The notes: a model not told the origin generated them from the sequence alone. DNA of 64,000 bases from Anaerolineae bacterium (GCA_023954475.1 JAMLHW010000007.1:158370-222369), one strand, 5' to 3'. Numbered from the stretch's first letter, positions 44,922 through 54,660 are shown. Numbers and translations are program-made.

Positions 44922-45416
44922 ATGAGCTTACAATCAGATGTAAACAGCACACCGTCCGAGTCCAGCGACGCTTCGCGATATGAAGTGCCGTTAGGTGTAC
45001 CCCCGCCTGCAGATCGCAGCGAACTCGTTCCACGATTGTATGTGGCGATTGGCGTTATCATCGTTTTGCTTCTGGCTGCACTTGCTATCTGGGGCACTTT
45101 GCTTCTGGCAAGCAATTATGCGATTGAGGTTTCAGTCATACGCGATTTGTTCATCATTGCGCTGGCGCTGGAATCCTGTATTTTCGGCGTGATTATCATG
45201 ATTATGTTGATCATGATGATTCGACTGGTGAATACAGTTGAGTTTGAGATTAAGCCGTTGTTGCAACGCACTAACGATACGGTTGGTCTGATACGTGGCA
45301 CAACGCAATTTGTGGCAGACAGCGTGGTCGAACCAACTATCAAGGCACGTAGCTATGTGGCCGGTGTGCGACAGGGCGTCAAGGTATTATTCGGACAACC
45401 GAAAGACGACTTGTAA
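44922..45416 (+). CDS. Two-TM hypothetical membrane protein
   Basis: 164 residues. Ser/Pro-rich N-terminus (1-35), TM at about 40-63, TM at about 75-100 (LFIIALALESCIFGVIIMIMLIMMIRLV in outline), then an amphipathic cytoplasmic helix ending in KARSYVAGVRQGVKVLFG. The layout resembles DUF948-like envelope proteins. An extended -10 (TGATATACT, about 44855) lies upstream. The next gene is a YtxH-like protein, a pairing often seen for DUF948. Confidence 0.65.
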   Translation: MSLQSDVNSTPSESSDASRYEVPLGVPPPADRSELVPRLYVAIGVIIVLLLAALAIWGTLLLASNYAIEVSVIRDLFIIALALESCIFGVIIMIMLIMMIRLVNTVEFEIKPLLQRTNDTVGLIRGTTQFVADSVVEPTIKARSYVAGVRQGVKVLFGQPKDDL

Positions 45417-45465
45417 TGATGGGGAGAGCCGATTAACACCGTCCTTTGTAGGGAGATAATTCGTT

Positions 45466-45792
45466 ATGAGCACAAATAACGACAGCAACACCGGTGCATT
45501 TTTGGCCGGGTTTATTATTGGCGGACTCGTTGGGGCAGCGGCGGCCATTATTCTTGCGCCGCAATCAGGCGACAAGACGCGCCAACAGTTGATGCAGCAG
45601 GGTGACTGGCTGCGGGACAGTGCTTATCGCCAACGCCAGGCAATGGAACAGGAAAACAGTTCCCACCTGTCGGCCGATATCGAACACAATGACGACACAA
45701 ATGCGGTTGAAGATGCTCCCAGAATTGTTTTGAATGGGGGACATAACAGCACAACCGAGTCCGCAGCCACAGACGAGGAAGCTGACAACTAG
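45466..45792 (+). CDS. YtxH-like small membrane protein
   Basis: 108 residues. GAFLAGFIIGGLVGAAAAIILAPQSGDKTRQQL is the YtxH signature in outline: Gly-rich TM followed by LAPxSGxxTR. The C-terminal half is acidic and disordered. YtxH proteins are stress-associated envelope proteins of unknown mechanism. Good AGGGAG site before the ATG. A hairpin pair and terminator follow. Confidence 0.8.
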   Translation: MSTNNDSNTGAFLAGFIIGGLVGAAAAIILAPQSGDKTRQQLMQQGDWLRDSAYRQRQAMEQENSSHLSADIEHNDDTNAVEDAPRIVLNGGHNSTTESAATDEEADN

Positions 45793-45884
45793 GCGCTAAC
45801 TCACCCAATTTGCCAGCATCTTTTTCGGCCGAACCTCATATCCTTCAATTCTGTTGCAGGATATGTGAGATAAAACTGTTTTCA

Positions 45885-45914
45885 GGCGTCCCCATTTCCG
45901 GGCACGCCTTTTTT
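45885..45914 (+). terminator. Rho-independent terminator before the RelA-like gene
   Basis: GGCGTCCCC pairs with GGGCACGCC (one mismatch), followed by six T. An additional stem CATATCCT/AGGATATG lies at 45837-45865. The RelA-like ATG comes 15 nt after the T-run, so the second hairpin could also act as an attenuator of that gene. Confidence 0.65.
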
Positions 45915-45928
45915 ATGTTAAGACGATA

Positions 45929-48166
45929 ATGACCGCCACAGAGAATCCACAATTACAACTAAACGAACTAATCGATGCTCTACCGGGCGGCGTGGTTGGT
46001 GGCGCAGGTACGCGTGTACTGTCAGCATACGCTACAGCCAAGCGCATTTACGCTGGACGGCCTGCCGAACAGAAAACGCTATTGGAGCATGCGATCGGCG
46101 TAGCAATAACGTTATTTGATCTCGGTATGGATATTGACACGCTCGTAGCAGCGATGTTGATTCATACACCTCTCGAAAGCGACACGCTAGACGAGATTGA
46201 AGCGCAATTCGGCCGAAATGTGACTGACATCTTGCGTAATCTCAATAAGCTGGACAAATATACTGAAGGAAAACAATCTGCCAGCGAACATACACTGGAA
46301 GCCATTCGACGCGCTGTATTGACCATTGTTGCCGGCGATGTACGCGTGGTTTTAATTCGACTGGCAATCTGTTTGCAAGATTTAATTGCGGCAAAAACAG
46401 CATCGGCCGAACAGCAGCAAGCCGTCGCCCTCGACGCTCGTAACATTTATGCCCCGCTCGCCAATCGCCTCGGTATCTGGCAACTGAAATGGGAACTCGA
46501 AGACCTCGCATTTCGCTATCTGCAACCCGAAGAATTCAAAACCATTTCCAAGGCACTGAGCGAAAAACGTGACATGCGCAACGCCCGCGTGAAAAGCGCT
46601 CGTGACAAACTCAGCGAACATCTGGGACGTGAGGGAATCCGTGCCACAGTAACAGGGCGTCCCAAACACATCTACTCCATCTACCGCAAAATGGAACGCA
46701 AGAGAGTTTCGTTTTCTGAAATCAATGATGCCCAAGCCTTGCGGGTGATTATCAATGAAGATGATCCGGAAAAGCCTGGTTTGACTGATGAACAACGCAA
46801 GCAGGCCAATTACACGCAATGTTACCGCGCACTGGCCGTCGTTCACGATATCTGGGATGCTATGCCAGAGGAATACGACGACTACATTCAACATCCCAAG
46901 CCCAACGGATACCGTTCGCTCCATACAACTGTGCGCGACGAATCCAAGCACAGACTGGAAGTACAAATCCGCACGCAACAGATGCATGCGGAAGCGGAGC
47001 AGGGAATCGCCGCCCATTGGGCTTACAAAGAAGGTGGGCGCCCCAGCCCGGCGCTGGCACGTCAGATAGAATCGCTACGCAATTTGCTGGGCACAATGGT
47101 AACGACAGCGGAACACGATGAGATAAACGAAAGTATCGGTGAAGAAGTGCTGGCCGACCGTATCTTCGTCCTTACTCCCAAAGGAGACGTACTCGATTTA
47201 CCGTTGGGCGCAACACCGCTTGATTTTGCCTATATGGTACATTCGCAAGTGGGGCATCGCACACGTGGGGCAAAAGTAAACGGCAAAATGGTCTCGTTGA
47301 CGTACCAGTTACAGACCGGCGACCGTGTTGAGATTATCACCGCCAAGCAGGCGAAACCGAGTCGTGACTGGATGAATCCCAACGCCGGCTATACAGCCAG
47401 TGCACGGACACGCAGTCGGATTCGACAATGGTTCCGCAAGAATGAGCGCGAGCAAAACATCGAGTATGGTCGGGCTGCTGTAGAACGTGAGATGAAGCAG
47501 TATAAGCTCGGCAAAACAGTATCGGCCGATGACCTGGCGCGACATTTCAAAATTGACAAAACCGAGGATTTTCTGGCTAAAGTAGGTTTTGGCGATATTA
47601 CGACAGCACAGGTCGGAGGCGCGTTGGCGTTGCTGCAACGCGATATGCGGGCAAATCTGGCTGCAGAAAATGATACGGACGTAGTCGAAATCGAATCGCG
47701 GCACAGTGAGCCGGATCGGCCGAAACACAAGGGCCTTACCGTTTTAGGTGTTGCCGGATTACACACGACCATCGCCGCCTGTTGTCGGCCGATTCCCCCA
47801 GAGCCAATTGTCGGCTATATTACACGAGGACGCGGCATTACCATTCACCACATCGACTGCAAGCAAGTCCAGGCCAAACTCGTCCGTGAGCCGGAACGAA
47901 TCATTGAAGATGTCGACTGGGGCAGTGAATCCGGCACATTTTCTGTGCCGTATACTATCGAAGCGTACCGCGACACCAACCTCGTCACGAAAATTGCCGA
48001 CATTCTCAAGGGTCAAAACATCAATTTGCTCAAAACCAAGATAACCCACAAACAGAGCGGCACATCGGCTTTTGTGCTGGCAGAAGTCAACGATCTCGAG
48101 CAAGCCAACTGGATCAAAGGTCGGCTGGAAAAAATCGATACGGTCATCACGGTTCGCAGCCGCTAA
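45929..48166 (+). CDS. RelA-like (p)ppGpp synthetase with inactive hydrolase domain
   Basis: 745 residues in RelA/SpoT order: hydrolase-like domain (1-195), synthetase (about 240-370), TGS (about 408-470), CC/zinc region (CCRPIPPEPIVGYITRGRGITIHHIDC in outline), ACT at the end. His54 is kept, but the HD pair is His79-Thr80 (LIHTPLESD for LLHDVVED) and the ADRLHNMRT motif has become RLAICLQDLIAAK. So hydrolysis should be lost. The synthetase motifs GRPKHIYSIYRKM, NDAQALRVI, PKPNGYRSLHT and EVQIRT are intact, with EYDD (315-318), the acidic EXDD form found in monofunctional RelA instead of RXKD. Another Rel/SpoT-like hydrolase must exist elsewhere. Confidence 0.9.
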   Translation: MTATENPQLQLNELIDALPGGVVGGAGTRVLSAYATAKRIYAGRPAEQKTLLEHAIGVAITLFDLGMDIDTLVAAMLIHTPLESDTLDEIEAQFGRNVTDILRNLNKLDKYTEGKQSASEHTLEAIRRAVLTIVAGDVRVVLIRLAICLQDLIAAKTASAEQQQAVALDARNIYAPLANRLGIWQLKWELEDLAFRYLQPEEFKTISKALSEKRDMRNARVKSARDKLSEHLGREGIRATVTGRPKHIYSIYRKMERKRVSFSEINDAQALRVIINEDDPEKPGLTDEQRKQANYTQCYRALAVVHDIWDAMPEEYDDYIQHPKPNGYRSLHTTVRDESKHRLEVQIRTQQMHAEAEQGIAAHWAYKEGGRPSPALARQIESLRNLLGTMVTTAEHDEINESIGEEVLADRIFVLTPKGDVLDLPLGATPLDFAYMVHSQVGHRTRGAKVNGKMVSLTYQLQTGDRVEIITAKQAKPSRDWMNPNAGYTASARTRSRIRQWFRKNEREQNIEYGRAAVEREMKQYKLGKTVSADDLARHFKIDKTEDFLAKVGFGDITTAQVGGALALLQRDMRANLAAENDTDVVEIESRHSEPDRPKHKGLTVLGVAGLHTTIAACCRPIPPEPIVGYITRGRGITIHHIDCKQVQAKLVREPERIIEDVDWGSESGTFSVPYTIEAYRDTNLVTKIADILKGQNINLLKTKITHKQSGTSAFVLAEVNDLEQANWIKGRLEKIDTVITVRSR

Positions 48167-48316
48167 CCTTGATGATGCGTCGCGTGAAAACAACACGGTA
48201 CAGGCAGACGACTTGTTCTCAAACCATACCTTGCAAATGCAACCAAGGATGATACAGCCGAGACAACATGCGAGTAACCTTCTCACTGGTTCCGGCATTG
48301 CCCGGATAGAGGATTG

Positions 48317-48529
48317 ATGAAACCACTCGTTTACTGGTGTCGCTGGCATGACGCACGCTTGCGCCTCGCCGGACGGGATGAAACGGCTGTTTGGGGCGAG
48401 ATTGTGCTGCCGGACGGCGCACAACCGTTTTATTTTGACCTGCGGCAGTGGATTCTCACTCTGGGCACGGGTACCGCCACCCGGCGCATACAACTCGATG
48501 AAATGGGCGTTGAACGCACAGACGCCTGA
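48317..48529 (+). CDS. Small hypothetical protein
   Basis: 70 residues from the ATG at 48317 (AGAGGA upstream). Soluble, beta-rich look: VYWCRWHDARLRLAGRDETAVWGEIVLPDG, FDLRQWILTLGTG. No recognised family. It is followed by a bidirectional hairpin facing the convergent ThuA gene. Confidence 0.5.
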   Translation: MKPLVYWCRWHDARLRLAGRDETAVWGEIVLPDGAQPFYFDLRQWILTLGTGTATRRIQLDEMGVERTDA

Positions 48530-48534
48530 CAAAA

Positions 48535-48555
48535 CGAGCTTCCGGCGGAAGCTCG
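48535..48555. terminator. Bidirectional terminator hairpin
   Basis: CGAGCTTCCG at 48535-48544 and CGGAAGCTCG at 48546-48555 pair perfectly (effective stem 8 bp, loop 5). It lies between the small gene ending at 48529 and the convergent ThuA gene ending at 48576; an AAAA tract precedes it for the minus strand. Confidence 0.6.
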
Positions 48556-48575
48556 GCATTTAGTCAGGATACGGT

Positions 48576-49313
48576 TTAGCGGCCGATTGGCTCCAGCGGC
48601 ACTTTGACGTTGGGCGCATTATTGATACCGGTTACCGTATTGTTGCCGCGAAATGCAGCCCAACGTACGCCGTTCAGGATGACTTGCTGCACTTCCGGCT
48701 GATAGTAGATCGGATATGTTTCGTGGCCGGGACGGAAGTAAAAAATGCGGCCCTGACCACGTCGCCAGGTCGCCCCACTGCGAAAGACATCGCCCCCCTC
48801 AAACCAACTGATGAAGATCAGCTCATCGGGATCGGGAATATCGAAAAACTCGCCGTACATTTCGGCCGATGGGATTTCGATGAAGCGATTCAGTCCATGA
48901 GCAATCGGATGTGCCGGATTGACAACCCAGAGCCGTTCCTTTTCCCCCGCTTCTCGCCACGTCAACCCGCAACTCGTACCCATCAATCTCTTGAACACTT
49001 TGGAATGATGGCCGGAATGCAGCACGATCAGTCCCATGCCGGTCAATACACGTGCCTGTATCCGGTCGACAATGGTGTCAGCGACACGAGCATGGGCACC
49101 ATGGCCCCACCAGAGCAAGACATCGGTTTGCGCCAGCACAGCTTCAGTCAGACCGTGTTCCGGTTCCTCAAGCGTCGCCGTGCGTACCGCGAGATCATCA
49201 TGTTGGCTCAAGCCGGCAGCCAACACCTGATGAATACCGTCAGGATAGATGCGGCGCACCGTTTCATTTTCCCGTTCGTGAATAAACTCGTTGAAGATAG
49301 TTACGTTGATCAT
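48576..49313 (-). CDS. ThuA-family trehalose-utilisation protein
   Basis: 245 residues. ThuA is a class-I glutamine amidotransferase-like fold: [70 protein letters not shown]. In rhizobia ThuA works with the Gfo/Idh/MocA dehydrogenase ThuB in 3-keto-sugar metabolism. The same pairing is present here (Gfo/Idh gene 38 nt upstream), which supports sugar or glycoside breakdown. Confidence 0.88.
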   Translation of the reverse strand: MINVTIFNEFIHERENETVRRIYPDGIHQVLAAGLSQHDDLAVRTATLEEPEHGLTEAVLAQTDVLLWWGHGAHARVADTIVDRIQARVLTGMGLIVLHSGHHSKVFKRLMGTSCGLTWREAGEKERLWVVNPAHPIAHGLNRFIEIPSAEMYGEFFDIPDPDELIFISWFEGGDVFRSGATWRRGQGRIFYFRPGHETYPIYYQPEVQQVILNGVRWAAFRGNNTVTGINNAPNVKVPLEPIGR

Positions 49314-49351
49314 GTTGGTTTAAACCAAGTCCTGTGCTCGTATAGCGTGCG

Positions 49352-50386
49352 TTACACAGCTAATAAAGCTTCGATTTCCGGCGGCAGGACGCGCACTGTT
49401 TGCCCACTCTCGACTGCCTCAACAGCCGCAAAGACGGTCCTGATGCTGCGCAAGTTGTCAGTCACATCGGTTTCCGGACGTGTACCGGCGTTGATCGCCG
49501 CGATAAAGCGTTCCAGTACGGCGCTTTGCTCCGTCAGTGCCATTTCGTCAGGCACAACACTCTCTGTTCGGCCGATAGTGTAACGACCTGCTGCGTGGTT
49601 GAGCGTAATCGTGCCGTTTTCGTAGACAATGGACCCTTTGTCACCCTCGATGAGCCAATTGCCGTTCCAGTCGCAAAAATCACCTTGAGCGCACCAACTG
49701 GCCGAGTAGGTAAATCGCGCCCGGTTATCCAACTCGATACATAGCGTCGTTGAGGTATCGCCACTGTTGTCTGACCAGGGCGGGTTCCACGACTCGCCGC
49801 GGACGGTGATTGGCTCCAGTCCGGTGATACAGCGCAACAAATCGAAATGATGAATGCACATATCGATGATCAACGGGTGTGCCATTGTGCGCCGGAAATT
49901 GTCTGTGTCGAAATACCAGCCTTTGTAGAAATCGAGCTTGATCTGGCCGATTTCACCGATGGCTCCTTCACGTACCAGACGGGCCATTGTCTGGATTGCG
50001 GGACGGTAGCGATAATTCTGGCTGACAGCGAATTTTCGGCCGAATTGTCGGGACGCCTGCAACATTGCTACACAATCTTCGATCGTGCTTGCCATCGGTT
50101 TCTCACACAAAACGTGCAAATCGGCTTGCAGCGCCTGCGTCACATGTTCGCGATGCACCTGGGGTGGCGTGACACAGATCAATATATCGGCCGAAACGTC
50201 TGCCAGCGCTGCGGTCAGTGATGTATAGCAGACGGTTTTTGCGTAGCCGAATTCCACACAGGTTTCGTCAAGTGCATCCTGGCTGTTATCGACCAGTGCC
50301 ACCACTTCGACCATGTCCTGGTTGGCGGTTAAGATGCGTGACCAATGTCGGCCGAAGCCGCCGACACCCATTTGAATTACTTTCAT
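49352..50386 (-). CDS. Gfo/Idh/MocA-family oxidoreductase
   Basis: 344 residues. NAD-binding MGVGGFGRHW, then ADLHVLCEKPMASTIEDC with the EKP motif, KFAVSQNYRYRPA and DMCIHHFDLLRCITGLEP (catalytic His region). These enzymes oxidise sugars or cyclitols, often to 3-keto forms. It precedes a ThuA gene on the same strand and most likely works with it. Confidence 0.9.
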   Translation of the reverse strand: MKVIQMGVGGFGRHWSRILTANQDMVEVVALVDNSQDALDETCVEFGYAKTVCYTSLTAALADVSADILICVTPPQVHREHVTQALQADLHVLCEKPMASTIEDCVAMLQASRQFGRKFAVSQNYRYRPAIQTMARLVREGAIGEIGQIKLDFYKGWYFDTDNFRRTMAHPLIIDMCIHHFDLLRCITGLEPITVRGESWNPPWSDNSGDTSTTLCIELDNRARFTYSASWCAQGDFCDWNGNWLIEGDKGSIVYENGTITLNHAAGRYTIGRTESVVPDEMALTEQSAVLERFIAAINAGTRPETDVTDNLRSIRTVFAAVEAVESGQTVRVLPPEIEALLAV

Positions 50387-50477
50387 GTCATTTCCCCAAA
50401 AACCGGGTTTTCGTCAGCATGTTTCGGCAACCTGCCGGGAACAACCCAGTTTATGATATGGTGGCGGTCAACGCAGA

Positions 50478-51692
50478 TTACTTATCGTCCAGTGCAGCGA
50501 TACCAGGCAGCAGCTTGCCTTCCAGTAATTCCAGACTGGCGCCACCACCTGTGCTGACATGGGTCATGCGTTCCGTGAGGCCGGCTTTCTTGACGGCAGC
50601 CGCCGAATCGCCGCCACCAATGATGACTGCTGTGCCGCTGTCCGCCGCATCTGCCAGCAGAGCCGCTAGGGCGAACGTACTACGGGCAAAAGGCGCCAGT
50701 TCAAACGCACCGGTCGGCCCGTTCCAAATCACAAGCCGTGCATCGGCGAGTTTACCGGCGAACAGGTCAACGCTGGCCGGACCGATGTCAAGCGCCATCT
50801 TGTCGCTTGGAATCGCATCAACCGGGACGGTACGGTGATCGGCATCGGCCGAAAAGGCATCGGCCACAACGACATCAACCGGCAGTACCAGCCGGTCACC
50901 GGCCAATGCCAGCAAGCGGGTTGCTTCCGGTACGGCATCGGCTTCCACCAATGATGTTCCCATTTCGTAGCCTTGCGCCTTAAGGAATGTGTTCGCCATA
51001 CCCCCGCCAATGAGAATCATATCGGCCGAATCGAGCAAATTCTCGATCAGCTTGATCTTGTCAGAGATTTTTGCACCGCCCATGATCGCCACATACGGGT
51101 GTGGCGGATTAGAGACTGCCATACCCAGTGCGTCGAGCTCCTTCTGCATCAGGAAACCGGAGGCGCACGCCCCGCCCTTGGCGCGAATTGCCTGCGCCGC
51201 ACCTTCCGTGCTGGCATGAGCGCGATGCGCTGAGCCAAATGCATCGTCTACATAGACATCGGCCAGATCAGCCAGCGCCTGTGACAGCATGGGATCGTTT
51301 TTCTTTTCGCCCGGCTCGAAGCGCGTATTTTCCAACATGATCACATCGCCGGATTGTGCCGCAGCAACAGCGGCAGTCACACTGTCGCCTACCACTTCGT
51401 CGAGCTTGGTTACAGGTCGGTCGAGCAATTCGGACAGTCGCGCCGCAACCGGATCCATGCTGAATTGGATATCGGCAGCTGATACCGGCCGTCCCAGATG
51501 CGAACACAAAATCAGCGTTGCGCCTTGATCGAGCAAATAGTTGAGCGTCGGCAGCGCCGCCCGAATGCGCGTGTCATCAGTCACTGTGATGTTGTCTTCC
51601 GGATTCTTGCTGCTTAACGGCACGTTGAAATCGACGCGTACCAGCACGCGTTTATTACGCACATTGATGTCAGTTACACTTTTCTTGTTCAT
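50478..51692 (-). CDS. pgk: Phosphoglycerate kinase
   Basis: 404 residues. VLVRVDFNVPL, LCSHLGRP, ENTRFEPGEKKND, FGSAHRAHAST, AIMGGAKISDKIKLIENLL, IGGGMANTFLKAQG, DIGPASVDLF, WNGPTGAFE and STGGGASLELLEGK are all present. It converts 1,3-bisphosphoglycerate and ADP to 3-phosphoglycerate and ATP. Ribosome binding site GGATAGG. The gap and tpi genes are not beside it. Confidence 0.97.
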   Translation of the reverse strand: MNKKSVTDINVRNKRVLVRVDFNVPLSSKNPEDNITVTDDTRIRAALPTLNYLLDQGATLILCSHLGRPVSAADIQFSMDPVAARLSELLDRPVTKLDEVVGDSVTAAVAAAQSGDVIMLENTRFEPGEKKNDPMLSQALADLADVYVDDAFGSAHRAHASTEGAAQAIRAKGGACASGFLMQKELDALGMAVSNPPHPYVAIMGGAKISDKIKLIENLLDSADMILIGGGMANTFLKAQGYEMGTSLVEADAVPEATRLLALAGDRLVLPVDVVVADAFSADADHRTVPVDAIPSDKMALDIGPASVDLFAGKLADARLVIWNGPTGAFELAPFARSTFALAALLADAADSGTAVIIGGGDSAAAVKKAGLTERMTHVSTGGGASLELLEGKLLPGIAALDDK

Positions 51693-51716
51693 TACCTATC
51701 CTTTTTTGAATGGCTT

Positions 51717-52613
51717 TTATGCAGAAGTCGTCGCTCGTGAAGACGAATCAACTTCTGCTGGGGTTTTCGATTTGTCCGTGACGATGTTGACGCCGCGCAA
51801 CGGCGAATAGCGATCATCAAGACCGTCAATGCCCAATGTTTCACGAATCAGGCGAATGCGGGGCAGAAGTTGTACCAGAGGGACACCGTATTGCTGACCG
51901 ACAAATGCTTGCGCCGTATCGATCAGCGCCTGTTCACTCATCAAATATTCGACGGCGGCGGCCCACAGTGCGGCCAGGCCGATTTCCGGTTTTGCTTTGC
52001 GTACGTAGTCGCGCCAGATGCGCCGTCCACTGACCAATGCCATCGCACCGTAACCGCGTTCCTGCATACCGGGCAACAGCAATTGCTCGACTTCATCTTG
52101 TAATGCATTCGGCCGAAACGCCAGACGCACAGCACCCCCGACAAACGCCAGCGGCAAAACCCACGTTTCCTGGGGCATACGACCTTCGTTGCCCTCAATT
52201 ATGTTCGACAGCAATGCGCGTGCAGCCGGGCCGGTCAGCCATTGATCCATGGAAGACGGGTTAATGTCGGTCACGCGCCATTCGTGACGATACGGACGCA
52301 GCACAACAGTCACCGCGTCGGTGAAAAGAACGCTGTCTGACTGATGCTCCGTATCGGGCCAGATGTATTCGGTGTAGACGGTTTTGCCCTGGCGCGCACG
52401 AATAACACGGGTCAAAGCGACATTATCGCGGTCGAGTATGGTTTTGAGCAACAGATCGAGGGCAATGAGGCCAAACAAGTCGACCATTTCGGCCGAAACG
52501 GAGCGCGGTCGCAACAACTTCTGCGCAGCAACTTGATCCTCTTGCAACGTAGCCGTGATCAACGCCGTGACAATCGGCCAAATCACATCAGTCGCCAGGT
52601 TTGAATCCGACAT
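51717..52613 (-). CDS. Hypothetical protein upstream of pgk
   Basis: 298 residues from the ATG at 52613 (GGGAGCT before it). Soluble and helical; an acidic first half with LLRPRSVSAEMVDLFGLIALDLLLKTIL, then a small beta stretch (VYTEYIWPD, VVLRPYRHEWRVTDINPSSMDQWL) resembling an SnoaL/NTF2-like or lipoprotein-type fold. No residue motif I recognise. It lies 24 nt upstream of pgk and is probably co-transcribed. Confidence 0.65.
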   Translation of the reverse strand: MSDSNLATDVIWPIVTALITATLQEDQVAAQKLLRPRSVSAEMVDLFGLIALDLLLKTILDRDNVALTRVIRARQGKTVYTEYIWPDTEHQSDSVLFTDAVTVVLRPYRHEWRVTDINPSSMDQWLTGPAARALLSNIIEGNEGRMPQETWVLPLAFVGGAVRLAFRPNALQDEVEQLLLPGMQERGYGAMALVSGRRIWRDYVRKAKPEIGLAALWAAAVEYLMSEQALIDTAQAFVGQQYGVPLVQLLPRIRLIRETLGIDGLDDRYSPLRGVNIVTDKSKTPAEVDSSSRATTSA

Positions 52614-52646
52614 AGCTCCCGTCAAACCCTTATCAATGCCGCATCC

Positions 52647-53381
52647 TTATGGTATGCACAGCACCGTATTAAACCGCACCGTGTAATTTGCGTTCAAACC
52701 ATTCGCCAATGCCAATGACTGCAACGAAATGCCGTACTGCCCTGCAATAGACGCTGCTGTTTCGCCTTCACCGACAATATGCTCTAGCTGTGCTCCACAG
52801 TATTGAGGATTAGCTATCGGAACACTCAGTGGCGCGCCGACAATAATGTCAGCCTGATCAATATTGTACGCTGCCAGCAAACTGACACGTGAATTATGCT
52901 TTTCAGCAACACGATACAAATTGTCTCCCGCAACAACCACATAAGGCACAGTGATAAATTGCGGTTCTGTACCCGGTAATGGCGTGGCGATCAACGGTGA
53001 AGGTGCCGGCGGCGTAAACGTGGGTGTTGCCGCGGCAGCAGCCTCAGCAGAACTGTCACTGGGTTGTGGGGGAACAATCTCTGCATCCGGAAGTGCCTCC
53101 GTTGGCGAAGCGGTCGCTTGCTCTGGGGCAGGCTCTGTTACAGTCACCGGGGCCGGCGCGGCAGCCTCGCTTTGCAGTTCGGCCTCCTGATTGGGATCAG
53201 GTACAACGACAACCGGAATGCCTTCAACCACAACCTCCGTCGCCACGCCATTGGGTGCTGACGTTTCAACTGAGGCTGCTTCGTCACCGTTGCTGAAGAA
53301 CGTGTTGATGATCAAATAGCCGAACAGCGCGAGCAGTCCAGCTACTACCACCAGTCCTATAATCCATTTCCAGTTCGTCAT
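52647..53381 (-). CDS. Membrane-anchored LysM protein
   Basis: 244 residues from the ATG at 53381 (AAAGGAGCG before it). One N-terminal TM (about 6-28), a Pro/Ala/Thr/Glu-rich linker (about 35-150), then two LysM modules: VVAGDNLYRVAEKHNSRVSLLAAYNI and VGEGETAASIAGQYGISLQSLALANGL (outlines). LysM binds peptidoglycan N-acetylglucosamine. No catalytic domain, so it probably tethers membrane to wall. A 14-bp tandem duplication doubles its Shine-Dalgarno site. Confidence 0.85.
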   Translation of the reverse strand: MTNWKWIIGLVVVAGLLALFGYLIINTFFSNGDEAASVETSAPNGVATEVVVEGIPVVVVPDPNQEAELQSEAAAPAPVTVTEPAPEQATASPTEALPDAEIVPPQPSDSSAEAAAAATPTFTPPAPSPLIATPLPGTEPQFITVPYVVVAGDNLYRVAEKHNSRVSLLAAYNIDQADIIVGAPLSVPIANPQYCGAQLEHIVGEGETAASIAGQYGISLQSLALANGLNANYTVRFNTVLCIP

Positions 53382-53414
53382 GCAATCGCTCCTTTGCAAT
53401 CGCTCCTTTGTGTA

Positions 53415-53443
53415 ATGTTACACTTGCGCTAAGATTATGACAA
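53415..53443 (-). promoter_or_regulatory. Promoter of the LysM gene with overlapping palindrome
   Basis: On the minus strand TTGTCA (53438-53443), 17-bp spacer, TAACAT (53415-53420). The palindrome GTGTAA-TG-TTACAC at 53410-53423 covers the -10 box and may be an operator. Confidence 0.55.
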
Positions 53444-53508
53444 CAGCCGTCATGAGGAGTCACATGCGGTCAGTGCAGTTTGCGCTATTTCTCGACAAGG
53501 TATGAACC

Positions 53509-54660
53509 ATGATAATGAAACGACAAGACCTCGAAAAGTTTGAATCCCAGACATTAGCACCTTACGCTTTATTGAGCGCGAATTCTTCCGGAAGGCAGTT
53601 TGCTGAAAACGAATCAGCAACGCGCACCGCTTTTCAGCGTGACCGTGACCGGATTATCCACACAACTGCGTTTCGTCGCCTGGAGTATAAAACCCAGGTG
53701 TTTGTGTACTATGAAGGCGATCATTATCGTACGCGCCTGACGCATACGCTGGAGGTTGCCCAATTGGGACGTTCTCTAGCCCGTGGCCTCGGATGCAATG
53801 AAGACTTGACTGAGACGATTTGCCTGGCGCATGATTTGGGGCATCCACCGTTCGGGCATGCCGGCGAGCACGTCCTTAACAGATTAATGACTGAATTTGG
53901 TGGCTTTAATCACAACACGCAAAGCTATCGCGTCGTGACAAAGCTGGAACACCGCTACCCGCAATTCATCGGATTAAATCTGACGTATGAAACACGTGAG
54001 GGCATGATCAAGCACGAAACGACGTACGACAAGAGTGACGCAAGCGGGTATGCGCCGGAGCGTCGTGCTTCGTTGGAGGCGCAACTGTCAAATTACGCTG
54101 ACGAGATGGCGTACAATGCCCATGATCTGGACGATGGCTTGCGGGCCAATCTGTTTAGTGTGGAGGCGCTGGATGACCTGGCCATCTGGCAAGCGTTGCG
54201 GGATCGGGTTGGCTGGCATCATGGTCCGCTGGATCAGTTGACACGCCACGCGCTAATTCGGGAGCTGATCGGCTGGACGGTGACGGACGTGATTGCAACG
54301 ACTGCAGCACGTTTGGCGGCTGCGGGATTGGATTCACCAGATGCGGTGCAATTGCACGATGTGAATGTGGCTGGTTATTCGGCCGAATTGGCCCCGAAAG
54401 TCGCTGCACTCAAGGCATTTCTCTACCAAAACATGTACCAGCATTACCGACTGGTGCGCATGCATGTCAAAGCAGAACAGTTCGTCGCTGACATTTTTAA
54501 CGCCTATGTCAAAGAACCGATGATGTTGCCGTCAGAAACACAAGCTTTGTTAGCAGATCGGCCGAAGCACCGCATCATTGCCGATTATATAGCCGGTATG
54601 ACAGATCGCTACGCGCTCAGCGAATGGGAAAAACTATTTAGTCCGTACCAACGGGTATGA
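53509..54660 (+). CDS. dgt: dGTP triphosphohydrolase-like HD protein
   Basis: 383 residues. RTAFQRDRDRIIHTTAFRRLEYKTQVF is the Dgt entry motif in outline; TRLTHTLEVAQLGRSLAR and CLAHDLGHPPFGHAGE give the HD-superfamily metal site (H...HD...D with YADEMAYNAHDLDD). Such enzymes remove triphosphate from dGTP or other dNTPs. The start is in ATGATAATG; either ATG is possible. A perfect terminator hairpin follows. Confidence 0.92.
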   Translation: MIMKRQDLEKFESQTLAPYALLSANSSGRQFAENESATRTAFQRDRDRIIHTTAFRRLEYKTQVFVYYEGDHYRTRLTHTLEVAQLGRSLARGLGCNEDLTETICLAHDLGHPPFGHAGEHVLNRLMTEFGGFNHNTQSYRVVTKLEHRYPQFIGLNLTYETREGMIKHETTYDKSDASGYAPERRASLEAQLSNYADEMAYNAHDLDDGLRANLFSVEALDDLAIWQALRDRVGWHHGPLDQLTRHALIRELIGWTVTDVIATTAARLAAAGLDSPDAVQLHDVNVAGYSAELAPKVAALKAFLYQNMYQHYRLVRMHVKAEQFVADIFNAYVKEPMMLPSETQALLADRPKHRIIADYIAGMTDRYALSEWEKLFSPYQRV

